Positions 33,015 through 46,400 of a DNA stretch of 64,000 bases are shown here, one piece after another (positions within the stretch are counted from its first letter, which is position 1; each line of letters opens with the position of its first letter). This DNA is from Pomacea canaliculata (Eukaryota > Mollusca > Gastropoda > Architaenioglossa > Ampullariidae): contig NC_037590.1 in the NCBI RefSeq assembly GCF_003073045.1, forward strand, positions 30,654,449-30,718,448, read 5' to 3'. The position numbers were made by a program, and so were the translations under genes. Under the pieces are notes generated by a model. It was not told the origin of the DNA. It did no database searches and worked only from the letters and a program-made list of their open reading frames with translations.

Positions 33015-36012
33015 CTGTAGTCAGTACTGTGACAATCATGTACGTCACGCAGTCGTCTACAGTTGACAGCCACTCTTCCAACTTCCATTCGCTGATGGCC
33101 CCACCGGAACCACCCAGATCTCACGGTTTGCTTATTTTAATGTTATCTTGCTCACTTACGTCCTATGTGGCTTATATTTATCTATCTTTCTTTCTATCTA
33201 TCTCCTAACTAAATACATGTTTACAGAATCTGATTGTTTCACTAACTTTGAGTAATCTCATCTTTTGTTCATTGCCCTGACATTCCATTGATTGTTGGCA
33301 TCTTCCATTAAATGTGAGCACTTCCATTTGTTACCCTTTGAACTTTCAGGTCCTTCATCCAGTGACTGTCCTCACCATCCATACACCACCCTCACCTTGT
33401 GTTAACTGCCCTCGCCTAAACTTGACGGCTCGGACCTTCCAAAGACCGTTTTTACCATCTTGCCCTTTCTTTTCCTTGACTGCCTGCACCTCCCACATCT
33501 TTATTGACTGCTTTACCATTCTACGATCGTCTTTCTCTCTTCTGATCATCAAACTTCTCCGCCAACAGGTGACTCTCAAAAACCGTCGTGACCTTAGCGC
33601 GCGTCTCTGTGCTGTTGCCCTTTGGCTGTCTTCCATGGCAGTGCTTCTCTTCATGTCCTTTATATTCTTTCTTTCTTCGATGAGCTTGCCAGTTTGAGTG
33701 CAAGCCAACAAAAAAAAAAAAAAAAAAAAATCCAGTTCATCTGCAGATCGAGCAGATGACTAGTCGTTAAGCGGAAGTCGTGCAGATTGTCTGGTGTGAT
33801 GCATTTCCTTTTCGCTGTCGACGTATATTAACCTTTGATCTTTGCTTATCAAAACATTAATATCACAGCAGGTCTGTGTGGAAGAAAAACTTTGATCTTG
33901 TGATCCAAAGGCTCCTGTAGCCTACATTTCTACCGGAAGAAGAATAATCATCATACAAATATTGAAATATTTACTTTTAAAGTGATTTTTGTTTTCTTTG
34001 TTCTTTGATGTTCTTCTGCTGGTTTCTTCGGTTTGATTTCTTTTTTCATCTCCTTCTTTCTGCCTTTTTTCAGAAGTATCGGAAGTCATTCAGTCTGCCA
34101 TTCGACACGTCTGCTTTACTAAACACTTTGACTGCGGCGAGAAAGGATTTTGTTCAGTCGATCAAAATGGACACCTTGGATGCATGTATAGCCTTTTGTT
34201 TTGAATTTAGTCATCATGATATATCTTAACATTATAATCAGCTTTCCTGTTTATCTATCCATCTATCCCTTCATCCATACAGTCCTGTCTTTGTTAGTGA
34301 ACTATTAAAAGCCAACTCTGAGATTTTTTTTCCCAATAGCGATTGCCAATATGCTACAGTAGACAGAGGCAAAACAGTAAAAATTACCCTTACAAAATAT
34401 GGAATTTGTTATGTCTGGAGTATAGTTTGTTTACGAAGTTTACATCTTTTGCGTTTACTGTGGTGGGAAGACAGTTCCACAAAGCTAAATGTTGGTTTGT
34501 GGTTACACAGATGTGCCAGTCAGAACGACAAGCATGTATATGGAGGAGTGACCTGCGAACGGCGAGGGGAGGTGCTGCCCATACCATCAGAGTACATCAT
34601 CGGCCTGTCCATCGCCGTCATCGTCGGCCTCTTGGTGGCCTTGGTGTGTCTAGCAGCTGACTCATACCTGGGATGTCGAAAGAAAACCAGTCGACAGGAA
34701 GACAGGTATTGAGAAAGTTAAAAATTACTTTAACTTTCATCGCGTGCTTTGTAATTTTATATCTTTACTTCTCAGAATTTCCAGACTATAGTGTAATATT
34801 TTTCTTTGTTTTTCTCTGTACTATTTGTTTTAACGCTATAAAAAGTTTATTTATTGATGTATTTTTTGAACTGTTGCACAGTAATTTTCTGTTATTTCAC
34901 TTTGTCGGGGAAACTGTCATCTTATATTTCAGACGAGACAGTGACGAGTCAGACGACAGCATGGTTCCTTCCGCTTCTTCCTCTCCAGTTAACAGTTCCT
35001 CCCCGGAACTGACTCAAGACCATATCAGCCTCCACATGCAGGAGGGGGAAACTGATGACATCCTCCCCACGTCACAGGAGACAACTTCCTCTGACGTCAG
35101 CGGCACCCCTGAGAGAGTGGCTCTACCCAGGATACCCTCCAGACAGGCGGGTACAGGCAGCGACCGCCAGAGTCTGTCAAGTCTGATGTGTGAGGAGACC
35201 TTGACCCAGCTCTCGGACTGCTATTATAATGGCGCGAGGTCACGGGAACGAAGTCAGCAAGATCGGAAGTTCGACTCGTATCGACCTCTAGACACCACTT
35301 ACAGGGTGCTCATCATGGGCTCCCTCGGACCTGAACCGGTGGGTTGGCTGAGTTAAAGATAGTCTTTAGCAAGTGGCCAAAGCACTACAACCATTATGTT
35401 AATTATTTTCAAAAGATTTTTTTAACGGAATTAATTTATCATTTGTTATAAAGTGAACTTGATAGTCTCAGTCCATAGAATGCATGCCAAACTGTTTAGT
35501 TAACTATTAAGAGAACAATTGATTTTATATCTTTATTGTTTTATCTTTCTTTGACAGAAAAGGCAATAAAATTGCATGTCAGTCTTAAACTAAAAATGAA
35601 GCTAACTCGCTTCTTTTTTTTTCAGGTTTTCCTCTACGAGCCGTGGAGGAATATCGACAATTTACAATTCCCACAAGCGGATGACCCCTGCCCTCAAACA
35701 GACATCTTGCACAGGTCCACAGTTCTTCACGACCAGCTGGCAGACACCGATGGCTTCGTTGAAAAGGTTTCTTCTCAAAGATGCTGTTCCTCTTGTTCTT
35801 CTAGCTCTGACTCCAGTGACACCCTCGTGTGGGGGGCATCAGACAGGAGTTTATACTGGAGTCTGAGAGACCAGGACGCAGACTCCTCACATTCGGGTGA
35901 AACGATAATAGTCAACGGTGATTTAGATGTCACTCGTGAAGACCAGTCCAGCTCTGCACAAGCTGGACAGTCTGGATTGGTGAGTATCATTCAGGACAGC
36001 AGCATATCCTGA
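33015..36012 (+). CDS. EGF-type single-pass membrane protein with Ser-rich cytoplasmic domain (3' five exons; 5' end unresolved)
   Basis: Exons 33015-33125, 34074-34185, 34511-34705, 34933-35338 and 35626-36012 join in frame (phases 1, 2, 2, 0) and give 402 residues to a TGA stop. The first exon reads VVSTVTIMYVTQ, like the last strands of a SEA module. Next comes a six-cysteine EGF module (CFTKHFDCGEKGFC, GCIC, GGVTC), and then a transmembrane helix (YIIGLSIAVIVGLLVALVCLA) with a GCRKK stop-transfer signal. The cytoplasmic part, about 235 residues, is rich in Ser and acidic residues, with tyrosines in YRVL and LYEPW that could be sorting or signalling sites (inference). SEA-EGF-TM order recalls membrane mucins and IMPG-type proteoglycans. 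The signal peptide and the rest of the ectodomain must lie upstream; tentative exons are listed at 31375 and 32024. The last three exons are the surest and 33015-33125 the least sure. Confidence 0.8.
33711..33730 (+). repeat. Poly-A run
   Basis: An uninterrupted run of about 20 A lies inside the intron between the exons ending at 33125 and starting at 34074. It could be the tail of a retroelement, but no body is recognisable upstream. Confidence 0.8.
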
Positions 36013-39000
36013 CAAGAAAATGATTCTAGATTTTGTTCTCACATCCTTGTTTTAAATTGGATTCGTAGAGAGCTCCTGGCTGACCTGTCTTGTAAATGGT
36101 GCAAATGGCAGCACACAAAGGTCACGATGGCATCATGCAGAGATAAGGCCAGGTTGCTTCTGTATTGATTTACAGGAAACATCCCTGATAAACTGTCATG
36201 TGCGAGAAGGAGGGTAGAGATGGAATTTTAAAGAGGAAGTAAAACGTGTATATAGGATTATTGAATATATTTTTCTTAAATCAACATTGGATGAGAACGG
36301 GGTTAAAATAACAAAGAAGACATAGAAATATTTTTTAGGATCTTAAGTGAATTCCGGTAGTTAAGTGCATAAGGATGGATCAAAAACGGCAAAAACAATG
36401 GGTTTCGCACTTTTATTGCGATATTTTCATATGAGCCATGCTTTCAATTTATAAAGAAAAGAACAATGTGAATTCGACAAGAATAACACGGAAACGACAA
36501 AGAAAAAAAATTCACGGTTGATGAAAGAAGTTTGAGGAGGCTAAACCTTTGCAAAGGAAATCCTGGGGACCAGAATCCATTGCAAAGACTTGGTAATGAA
36601 GTCAGAAGCTTCTATTTCATAGTGGTGTTAAGGATATTACAAACCCATTCTGCTTTACTGAAAAAGTTTCTGAAAATGGTGGGAACAAGCCGGAAATTAA
36701 TTTTACAGGATAAATTTATTCTATTATAGAAGGATGGATACATTTATTTTGTTAGTGAGACTGATGAGTTCGGTTTTCATTCACCATATTTAATTTGAAA
36801 CGGATTGCGTTGAAAACTGAATGTGTATGAGGCAGTCCAGACATAGTTTGATAGATGTGAACTGTTTGATAGATGATAACTGAAAATAACATTCTGCAAA
36901 CATAAAAAACCAGCATAGGTTAGTCTAGGGAAATCTCTTTTGTTTTCAGATATATATATACACCGTTTCCTGCATTATTGGATCCTGTACACTCAAACCA
37001 TTTTTATGTTTTAAGTAGAAACACCGAAATTTGTGGGAGGCGTGAAATGTCAGATGTAATCTTTGCCTTTATTAATACTTTATTTTTTGGTCTTTGTTTT
37101 TCCTTTCTTCAATTATGTCTTTCTTTTTCTGTCCCTATCTTACTATCATCCCGAGAAAGCCAGAGTTTGAGACTTTACTCAAAGAATACTATAGGTTGTG
37201 TTGCTTTGATGGAATTTATTTGTTGAAATAAGAACGACAGAGTGAATCGTAAGGCGAACTAAGCAAAAACAAAATCATCAGTATCAAAACACACATAAAG
37301 CAATTCTTTCTGTGATTACCAACGGCTGGTCTAAACTGTTACTGGCCAAACCCACTGTGGACATCATACTTGCTAGTAGAGGCATGAATTATAGGTTTGA
37401 TGTAAGTAAATACTGTAACTTTGAGAGAAATCTTTTACACTTTTGCCTTTGTCTTCCAACCTTAAAAATAAAGAAACTTAAAAAAAAACTTTCTTTATTT
37501 TTAATCTTATTTTTTGTGTGTAGGATCTCTGGCTAGATATCTTATTGTTAATCATCGCTCATATGCCTATTTAAAAATGTCCTTTTGCACAAAATTTGGT
37601 GGCAATAGTTAACAAGCAATCAAACACAGCAAATAAATAGATAATCGCATAACAAACTATATACACGCATACATCCGTACAGTTAATAAGGTTTACATAC
37701 ATGTATTCTTAATGAAGAGAAGACCAATAAATGCTTCTAGTAACAGATAGTCAGCTTTATAGGTTTCAAAGGTTTCTTTATTGTTTTTCCTTACTGTTCT
37801 GGATATGTATTGATCCCTTAAAGTGTTGGAAAAGTAAATAAATTTTTACGGGTATTTATTATAATGGTATCATGAGTTGAAATAATCATGCATGCAAGAG
37901 TTACCAGTATAACTCTGAAATATAATTATGACTAAATCTTTGACTTGGCATTTGTGATATGTTGCAACCCACTTAAAAAGAGATAGAAACCACACATTTG
38001 AAATTGTGATATGTTTTATCTGTAATAATTCTCACAGAAACAATATATATATATTGTAATGAGCTATAGAAATTAGACGAGTCGTGAACAAATTGTATTG
38101 TCATATACTACACTAGGTTGTAATGGCAGTTGTCTTTTAACAACAATGTGAGGAAGATGTTTCTCTCAGTTTCTACTTTTTCATCTCTCTCTCTCACACA
38201 CACATATGCATACATGCATTATTTTTTCTTGTTTTCGTTTGATATTTTATGTATGATGACCAGGTCATTCTCACCTGATGCAAGTTTTATCAGCATTGCA
38301 ATGAGCTTCTCCCGATGATAACACAACCAACCATTCACTTTTCCACAAAGCGAAACCACTTTTTCTTACTCAGTAAGTCGACAATGAGAGAAGATAGGTC
38401 AAGAAGCAGGCACGTGGCATTTTAAAGAGAAAAACATCTTTTCATCCTGTCGTTTTAAAGCAAGACATAATTTACAGGAAGGTAAAAAAGGAAGAGAAGG
38501 AGTTGTGTGATATCAGACGGACACTGGACAGATTAGCTATTATCCGGTGGCGGAGGCTGGTGGGCAGGAAAAGCTTTGGTGTGGATGTGATTTCCTCCCT
38601 ACACACCTCATTACCTCTCCTGAGAACATGAACAATCTTTCTTCAGATAAAATAGGATGCTGGGTTTGAAATCCATGGAACAGTCTACAAATGTTGCCGA
38701 TGTTTATGTCTATCGCCTCATAACAAACTTTATACTCACCCACCTCACCACTCCTCACTTATTGTTACTAGTGAGTTTTTGTATCTTGGGTGGGGTGATG
38801 GTTGATGACTGGATAATTTGATAATTAGTTTTGATGACAGTCGATTAGGTAGCTATGTAGATATTGTGTGCCCGTGTGAGCATTGTGAAGTTCGCAGGTC
38901 ACAATGACCTGATGTTCCTCTCATCTTTTTATGCATCAATGCACTTTGATCCCCTTCTCGTCTCACGACAGAGACTGAGTAATGTCTGAAAAATCGAATT

Positions 39001-40470
39001 TCTATCGCTTAAATCTTGCTTCTTCTGTCCTGCGGTTGGCTAACCCTCACACTCTTACCAGCTACAGTAAACAAGTTTTTAATATATCACCCTCAGGGAT
39101 CAGCATGCTTCAGTTCCAGGAAGAGAGTTCTGTGAATGAGATTTCTACGTGAGCAGTGTACATAACATGAAGTTTCAGAATAAATAATATGTTGTTGTTT
39201 TCTTTTTTGGGTGGTGGTGGTACGGTACCAGATAAAGAGGTTTAACCAGTCACTGAGACTAAAGCCTTTTCTTTTACATCAGCTATTGTAAGTAATGATG
39301 TAGACGTATTAATGAGAAATTGTAGCTTCTTTCAATAAGTATATATTATCCCATCAAATGTGTTTTCATTTATTTTCTTTAAAATTGTTGTATGTGCGGC
39401 TCTCTCCTTTCACTAGATTCGGATTTACAACTTCATAAACAGGGACAGAGCATAATTTAATCACAAAATTTATCTTCAAAAAACATTTGAAATGCTGAAC
39501 CTTCTTTGAGACGAGGAAAAGCTAAATAATTACAATGAAATATAACAATTGAAGTAAAGTTCACAGGAGGTTTAGTATCGTCCCTGCAATGTTTAGCGAA
39601 TAATCTAATGTGACAGACTTATGGTGGCGAGAGGAGGGAGCTATTACTGTAACACAAGAGCATATTGTAACTGAGATGCGTATAAACAACCGTTCATTGT
39701 CGGAAGGAAAGGGGATAACCGAGTGGTTAGAGACCTGCTCTCATATTACAGGGTTCAATACCCGTGTCTCGCAAAGTACTTCCCGAGCTTGACAGAGATG
39801 GCCAATGGCTACCTCGTCCTTTTGATGATCGAGGGAAGGTGACGCAGCGAGGAAGGATAGACCAGCCTGACCTCAAGATGGTAACCCCAAAAGTGGAGTA
39901 TAAAGAATCTCACTCCTAAAGGACTCAAAGGGTATACATTTACTGGTTTACATGGTTAGACTATTAGGACGTGTGATACATAGCCTATGTCGTGTTCTGT
40001 CACTGCTTGGGTAAAGAACTCACAGCGGGCGGTGGTTTTACCCAACCTTGTACATCGCTGTTGCTGCCACCGTAGTTTTATATTCTGATCATGAAAACAA
40101 CGCCTATAAGATAGAGACCCAAGACATAAGATAGCAGAAGAAGGATAAGATATACTAAGGATGATTTTGTCTCAGACTCTTTGTGCGCAGACTAAACGAA
40201 CTCTTTTTTCGGTTCTTAATTCAGCAAGGCTCTTCACAACATAAACAACAAAGTAACATTCATAAACATTTGTGATACTATACATGTGTGTAAATATCAG
40301 ACACTTTTTTTTTTGGTAGCCTGTTCCCAGAAATTCTGTTCATGTCTCTATGTTTCCAAGAAACTTTGTGGTCCTTTTCCTATATCTTCTGTCAAGTTAA
40401 AATAACGTGAAGGGGTCTCTGTTTTTCGTCAGGAATCAAAACATGGCCACAGCATAACAATCTCAAATCA
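36013..40470. other. Intergenic stretch between the EGF-membrane gene and the GPCR gene (convergent 3' ends)
   Basis: No exon was recognised. Both flanking genes end here, so it holds two 3' UTRs. The only structured element I can name is the SINE-like head at 39711. ORFs at 36532-36729, 36978-37226 and 37312-37536 carry no motif. Confidence 0.6.
39711..39950 (+). repeat. tRNA-derived SINE-like element
   Basis: A box A-like ATAACCGAGTGGTTAGAG is followed by a box B-like AGGGTTCAATACCCG at 39749-39763. The intact T-arm stem and CTCGC tail are typical of a tRNA-derived SINE head. The unrelated region after it, to about 39950, may be the SINE body; the 3' border is not clear. Confidence 0.6.
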
Positions 40471-43400
40471 TTATGTCAAAGTGCTGTCGAGGGTCGCGAG
40501 GGCCACATTATCCCCGCTGTCTTCGCAGGACACCCGGGGCAGGGGTCTGGTGGGCAACAAGGACGTGCCGGCCTGGGTAACGTTGACCCGAAAGGCCAAC
40601 TTGACCCTTCCGTTGGAATAGTCCACGGTCATGTGACGCGTGCTGGAGTAACGCGAAAAGGAGCGACGAGCCTCGCTCCCGGCGCAAGTCAAGATGAGGC
40701 GGATTCGGTCGCGGATGCGTTTGCTGAAGAGGCAGTAGACCAGTGGGTTCATGCAGCTGTTGGACGTCCCTAACCACTGCGCCACCGGGATGACGGAGCT
40801 GTGGATGATGTGCATCTCGTCGCTGTCGTCGGCGGGTCGGAAGAAGTAGAGTTTAAGGTTGATGATGTAGAGGGGCAGCCAGCTGAGGCCGAAGAGTAGC
40901 ACCACCACAGCCAGCATCTTAAGGACTCTGACCTTTGACTTCTGGATGACGCCGCGTTCCGAGGTGATGCCGGGAACGTCGCGGTTCCACACGCGGTAGC
41001 CAATCATAAAGTAGCAGCACACGATGAAGGACAAGGGCAGGACGTAGCAGAAGAGGAATATGGCGCCCAGGAAAAAGTTGCGCTCTTCTTCTTTGCTTTT
41101 CCAAGTCTGTTGAAAGACGCAAGAGAATACTTAGACATAGGGATAACCTCAACACAAAATTAGAAATTAGTGAAACCTCAACAAGAAGCTTCTTTGAAGA
41201 CAAATACCTCATCATGCGAAGATAGCATCTTTAAAATCTTCTGTCATTCAACATATTTATTTAGACAATAATAAGTGAAACATGTTGCACTTCACGGAAC
41301 TATTTATCAATCAGATGTCTTTTTTACTTTTACAAATATTCCTTTTACCCTTTCTTACTCAAGTGAAAAAGTTTATTGTTGAAGACTAAGACATCAGGCT
41401 CTGCTCAGTGTGTTCACTTTTTATTGTGTGGTCATTATTGATACTGGATTTTAACTTAAAAATGATTGTATCTTATTTATGTCTATGAACCTTTTTTAAT
41501 TATGATAGTCAAAAGCTTCCAGCTGCACATTACTGAATTACGATGTTCGTATCGTATTTTAAGCACTCTGCATCATGTGGTTCAGAAGAGGAAAAGTAAG
41601 ATTAATCATTTAAAGGTTTGCTAACTGAGAGAGAGAGATAAAAACCTGGTAGCAGACGGGTATGATTTGATGGGGCTGGACGAAAGCACCCTGGTTATAG
41701 AAGACTGCCCAAGGGACTGTGACAGTGGTGGCCACCAACCAGATGCCAGCTAGAATGACCCGCGCCATTCTCATTGTCATTCGTATCCGCAGTAAGTGAC
41801 ATATAGCTAGATACCTGTAGACAATGAGAGACACAAACACCTGGAGTAAAAGCAACATCCAGAAAAGTCTGCTTATGTCAACAGATATTGTGTTGGGAAT
41901 GATAAAGTCACTGACAAGGACAAAATATGTAAAAAAAAAAATGTTGACAAAGATTCTCTCTGTAGTTTGCCTTAGTTTTAAGTGAGGTACAACACTGTTC
42001 TTTAAAGTCTGAAAAAGAATTAATGGTGCATAATGACTGGCATGTAAAATGATCTTCAAACCTTTGTGGATTTCTTTGACCTAATCACTTTTGGTTATGT
42101 GAAATAACGTGCAAGATATTAAAGATTCAATATAGAAAATTAAAGAGCAAAGAATCAAAGTGAAAAGTGTATTTAATTGATGATGATAATGATAATGAAA
42201 GGAATTTATAAACTGCATTTCCATACTTAACATTTGGATCAATCGCATTGCACAAAAATGCTAGCATAGTAAAACACGCATGTGGAGAGAAAACAAAACA
42301 TGTCATTAAACAAGAGGACAGAGACACATAATCATAAACACAAGCCAGAACAAGTGCACACGAGGCATGTGGAGGCAGCCGAGCATTAACAAGGGTCTGA
42401 CTGTCGGGGCAAGCGGCAAAGATGAGTTTGATGTCGCCATGGCGCCGGCAGCAAACATGGACATCACGGTGCGCGCGAACTCCTGACTTCAAGTAAAAAA
42501 AATGTATGCTTCATCGGCGACAAGGATTTAAGGCTACAGATCCCATGACTGCCGATTTCGATATTCACAACGATGATTAGCATAACGGTTACATCAGTGG
42601 AGATAATTCATGGAGCAATCGCAGACGCACAGATCCTGACACAAAACAACAGCAAGATGGAGTGGAGTATTCCGAAATTGTGTGTTCGTTCGTGCGTGCG
42701 TGTGTGTTTGTGTGTGGGAGAGAGAGAGAAAGAAAGAGAGAGCATGTGTGAAATCATTCATGTCTATATGTGTATCAGAGTGTGTTTGTATTCATTTAAG
42801 CAAAGCGCAGCTCTAAACGAAACTGTTTGCTCGCATGACTCCCCGCACAAAACTTCTCATAAGGTCTCGTTTGCTTGAATCCTCCCACTTGTTACTCAAG
42901 TATTCCTATTTGCATGTTTTACTGTGTTCTAAGCTAACCTAATCACCCTGCGGCTTCATCCCGACAGCAGCCAGCATCATGTGACCTCGTCAGGACTGCA
43001 ACTCTCTCCAGGTTGGCCTTCAACAGCTCTTGGCTGTTCATCAGGCTGTGCAAATGGTTCTCTGGCATCGGGAGGGTATCGTCGGTGATTGGCGTTCTGT
43101 TAGTGAAGCGAATTGGGAAATTAGCGTGCTTGGTTCCAACCGTTTTTTAAAGGTGAACGGCGGGTCCCAGGCAATCAATGACTGTACATCTCCACTCGTT
43201 ATAAGTCCCTTGGGAAATGAGGTACGTCTTCTGCCGGTGGAGAGTTGCTTTTCTTTTATCTGTGAAAGACATGCACTTTCCCCTTCCTTCCCATTTATTT
43301 GAACAGGATGTCAGAGATTTATAATACAGGCGTTTGTTTAAGCAAAGAAAGGAATTTTTTCAAGACAGAGACATGAAAGAAAAAGAAAGGTGAACTGGAC

Positions 43401-46400
43401 AAAGGAACATAGTGACAAATATCAAAGTCTACCCCTCGTAGATGTCAAAGACATAAAAATATATTTCCTAGCCATGAAAAATTATTGTATAAAGGTTAAT
43501 TTTTGATGCTACAGTAGACAGATAAACTCTTATATAATGTTGTTATGATGATGACGATGATGACGATGATGATTATTTATTATTATTAATTATTATTTGT
43601 CTAGGCTGTTTTATTCTGTTTTAAAGTCAGAACTGTAGTTTTTTCGTGGAACATGAATTGCACACATTTTAGCAGACACCTATGGCCCTGTCTCTGTATT
43701 TGATTCCGAACACACTAAACCTGAATAGAACTAACCTGAAGAACCTCGTTTTCAAAAGCTTAATGTATTGGAAGACACCTCCACCAATTCATTTTGGTGT
43801 ACGGCTTACAGTAGATCTCAGGCACTACCCGTATATTTGTACTGCTAATCAACAGACTAGACGCCCCGCCGTGAATGCAGCCATTCCCCTGGGGATTAGT
43901 CGGCCTTGAGTAGGGAGTTCTTTCCCTTTACAGACTCTCATCGATTTCAGTTCGCCGAGGTGCGCACGGTGCTCACAGCGCATGGGCCCGCCTACGTCAG
44001 GGCGGAACCGGAACAGCGAGGTGCGCTTCTCGTTAAGTTTTATGGACTCGCAGCTGTCGGAGGCTTAAAAGCCCGGATGTGAGATTTCGTTCATCGCCTG
44101 TGCCAAGAGGTTAGTTGCGAGGTGTTGCGCGCAGAGGTTGTTAGGGAAAGTTTCGATGTTTGCATTGTCTACTGATAACATTGTTCGTCGTCAGTAACTC
44201 ACAGGAAGAGGCCATGTTGGATTCCACTTCTTTAATAACACAAAATGTAGGTAGCTGAAATAATAACAAAAATACGAACAAACTACCAACCCAGAACTGT
44301 TACTTTCTTTCGAGTATCTTTTCTTACAAAATTCTCGTGAATTACAAAATCATACAATATTTCCGTGATTTCTCAGACACTTCCACGGTCGACCAGCATT
44401 TCTAATTGTAAATAATTACTTTAACTTCTGAACATTTATTCGTGGCTTGTCTCTGTTCTGACATTCACTCACTGTGCTTTATTTAATTACACGTGAAAGC
44501 ACTGTCTCACTCTACTGTCTTTGCATAGAATGAGTGTTTGTCTACTACCTAAATGTGTCAGAAATGGGGTGAGGGGGAGGTAGTGGGAGGAAATGTTATC
44601 TTTCTCTCTCTCACACACACACACACCCACATAGAGAACGATGAAAAGGTTGATAGAGATGTGCATGGGAAAAAAAAGAAAAAAAAAGGTGATTAACCTA
44701 TGACCTGAAATGCGTGAAAGAGGGAAGCACGTGTCAGTGATGTTATAACACCCACGCCCTCAAGAAAGCAACACCCATCCACTCAGCCCTCTTATTTTAC
44801 CTGTCGCTCTGCATTTTCATAAAAAAAAGAGTTCATCAGGTTTGTTCTCATCAATCTCACCCTACTCTAGGTATGTGTGGAAGATTTACTACGGTCCTAG
44901 ACGGACGATCCCTTGCTAGGCTTGACACTCACCGACACGGAAATAAATAAGATCCTCTAAAATATTAGAAAAACACTCGACACTTTGATCGTTGAGAAGC
45001 TTTACCTCATTTTGGAACCTTTTCTATAATAACAAATAAATTTTAAACAGGATTTGCGGGCTGGAAAAAATGTATCATCGGCAAGTCGTAGAATCGAATA
45101 AAAAAGAAGCTTATAAAGGATAGCATTTGCAACTTGCTGGCAGGGAATGAATATTCAAGGGAGAGAGAGATTTCTACCAAAACTATATTCATTTCATTCA
45201 TGAGAAATTTCGTGTCTCTTTTGCTGCAAGATTTTTGCTGGATTTATTGCATCTGGTGCCGAATTTTTTTACAATATCCACCTAACACTAACACTGCATT
45301 AAAATCGAACCAATATTCAGCTTGAATAACACTTATTTTCCTGTCATCTATTAACAGACATATTTAACATACTGACTTGTTGACATTATTGACAAAAGGA
45401 ATTTACAAGAAATCTTTTTTCTTTCATCAATCTTTCTTCCTGCGCTTTCACCGTTTTTACGTATTTATCGTATTAATCCGTTAATATGCGAGTTCTGAGC
45501 TGCAGGTCACGGTCACATCGCATCTGTTTGTAGACTTCTTTAGGTCGAAGGAAGAAAAAGAGAGAAGAAATCCTGAAATGTCACGACAGCTGTTGCTGGG
45601 GAACTGGTTAATAGACGCCCGGGTCACTGTTTCCTTCATGTCTTCGTGGCCCTCCATTCCCTTCATTGATTCAATCCTAATGTTAAGCTTCCAAAGATCC
45701 ATTTTAAAACCGAGCAAGTAAAGTGGTTCACGAAGATGGAAAAAAAAAATTATTGCCATAATGCAGTTTTCTTAACTCTTTACATTCGAATACTTTCCTT
45801 TAATGAAGGTCCTTAATATCCCTGTTTTTTTCCCCAAACATTTCCTAGTAAAACTGTTTAACATTTAGAGTAAATTTCCTCGTTTCCTGAATTGTCCACC
45901 AAACCGGGAATTAAGATTGTTCACTGTTTCAGCAATGATTGGATGGCAGTACGCAGTGGTCTGGTTTTTACCGAAATATTTTTGACATCGTTTGATAAAG
46001 GAACAATAATGAAACATAATCTGGTTAACACCTGTCCAGGTAAGACGATTCGCTAGAAATTTAGTTTGCGGCATAAAGAGAGTTTTTGCTACAGATTACC
46101 TAGTGATGGGGTAAGGAGGTTGTAGAAATAAATCAGTTTATATATATGTCAAGAAGTAAGCTAAAGAGCAAGCAAGAGGAAATCTTGTGCCTTGAACATC
46201 CTGTTAGAGTCAACGTATATAGAGTTTCCTAGGCATCTTGAAGAAACATTTTGAACAACTTGTCGGAAAACACCTCATCTAATCCATAGCCACTTCACGA
46301 TTCTGAACTTCATGTTCCTTCAGAGAATAACAGCAACATGCTCCTTACAATGGCACATTGAACGAGACGAGATGTCTAGGTGGAATGCCACGAAGATCGT

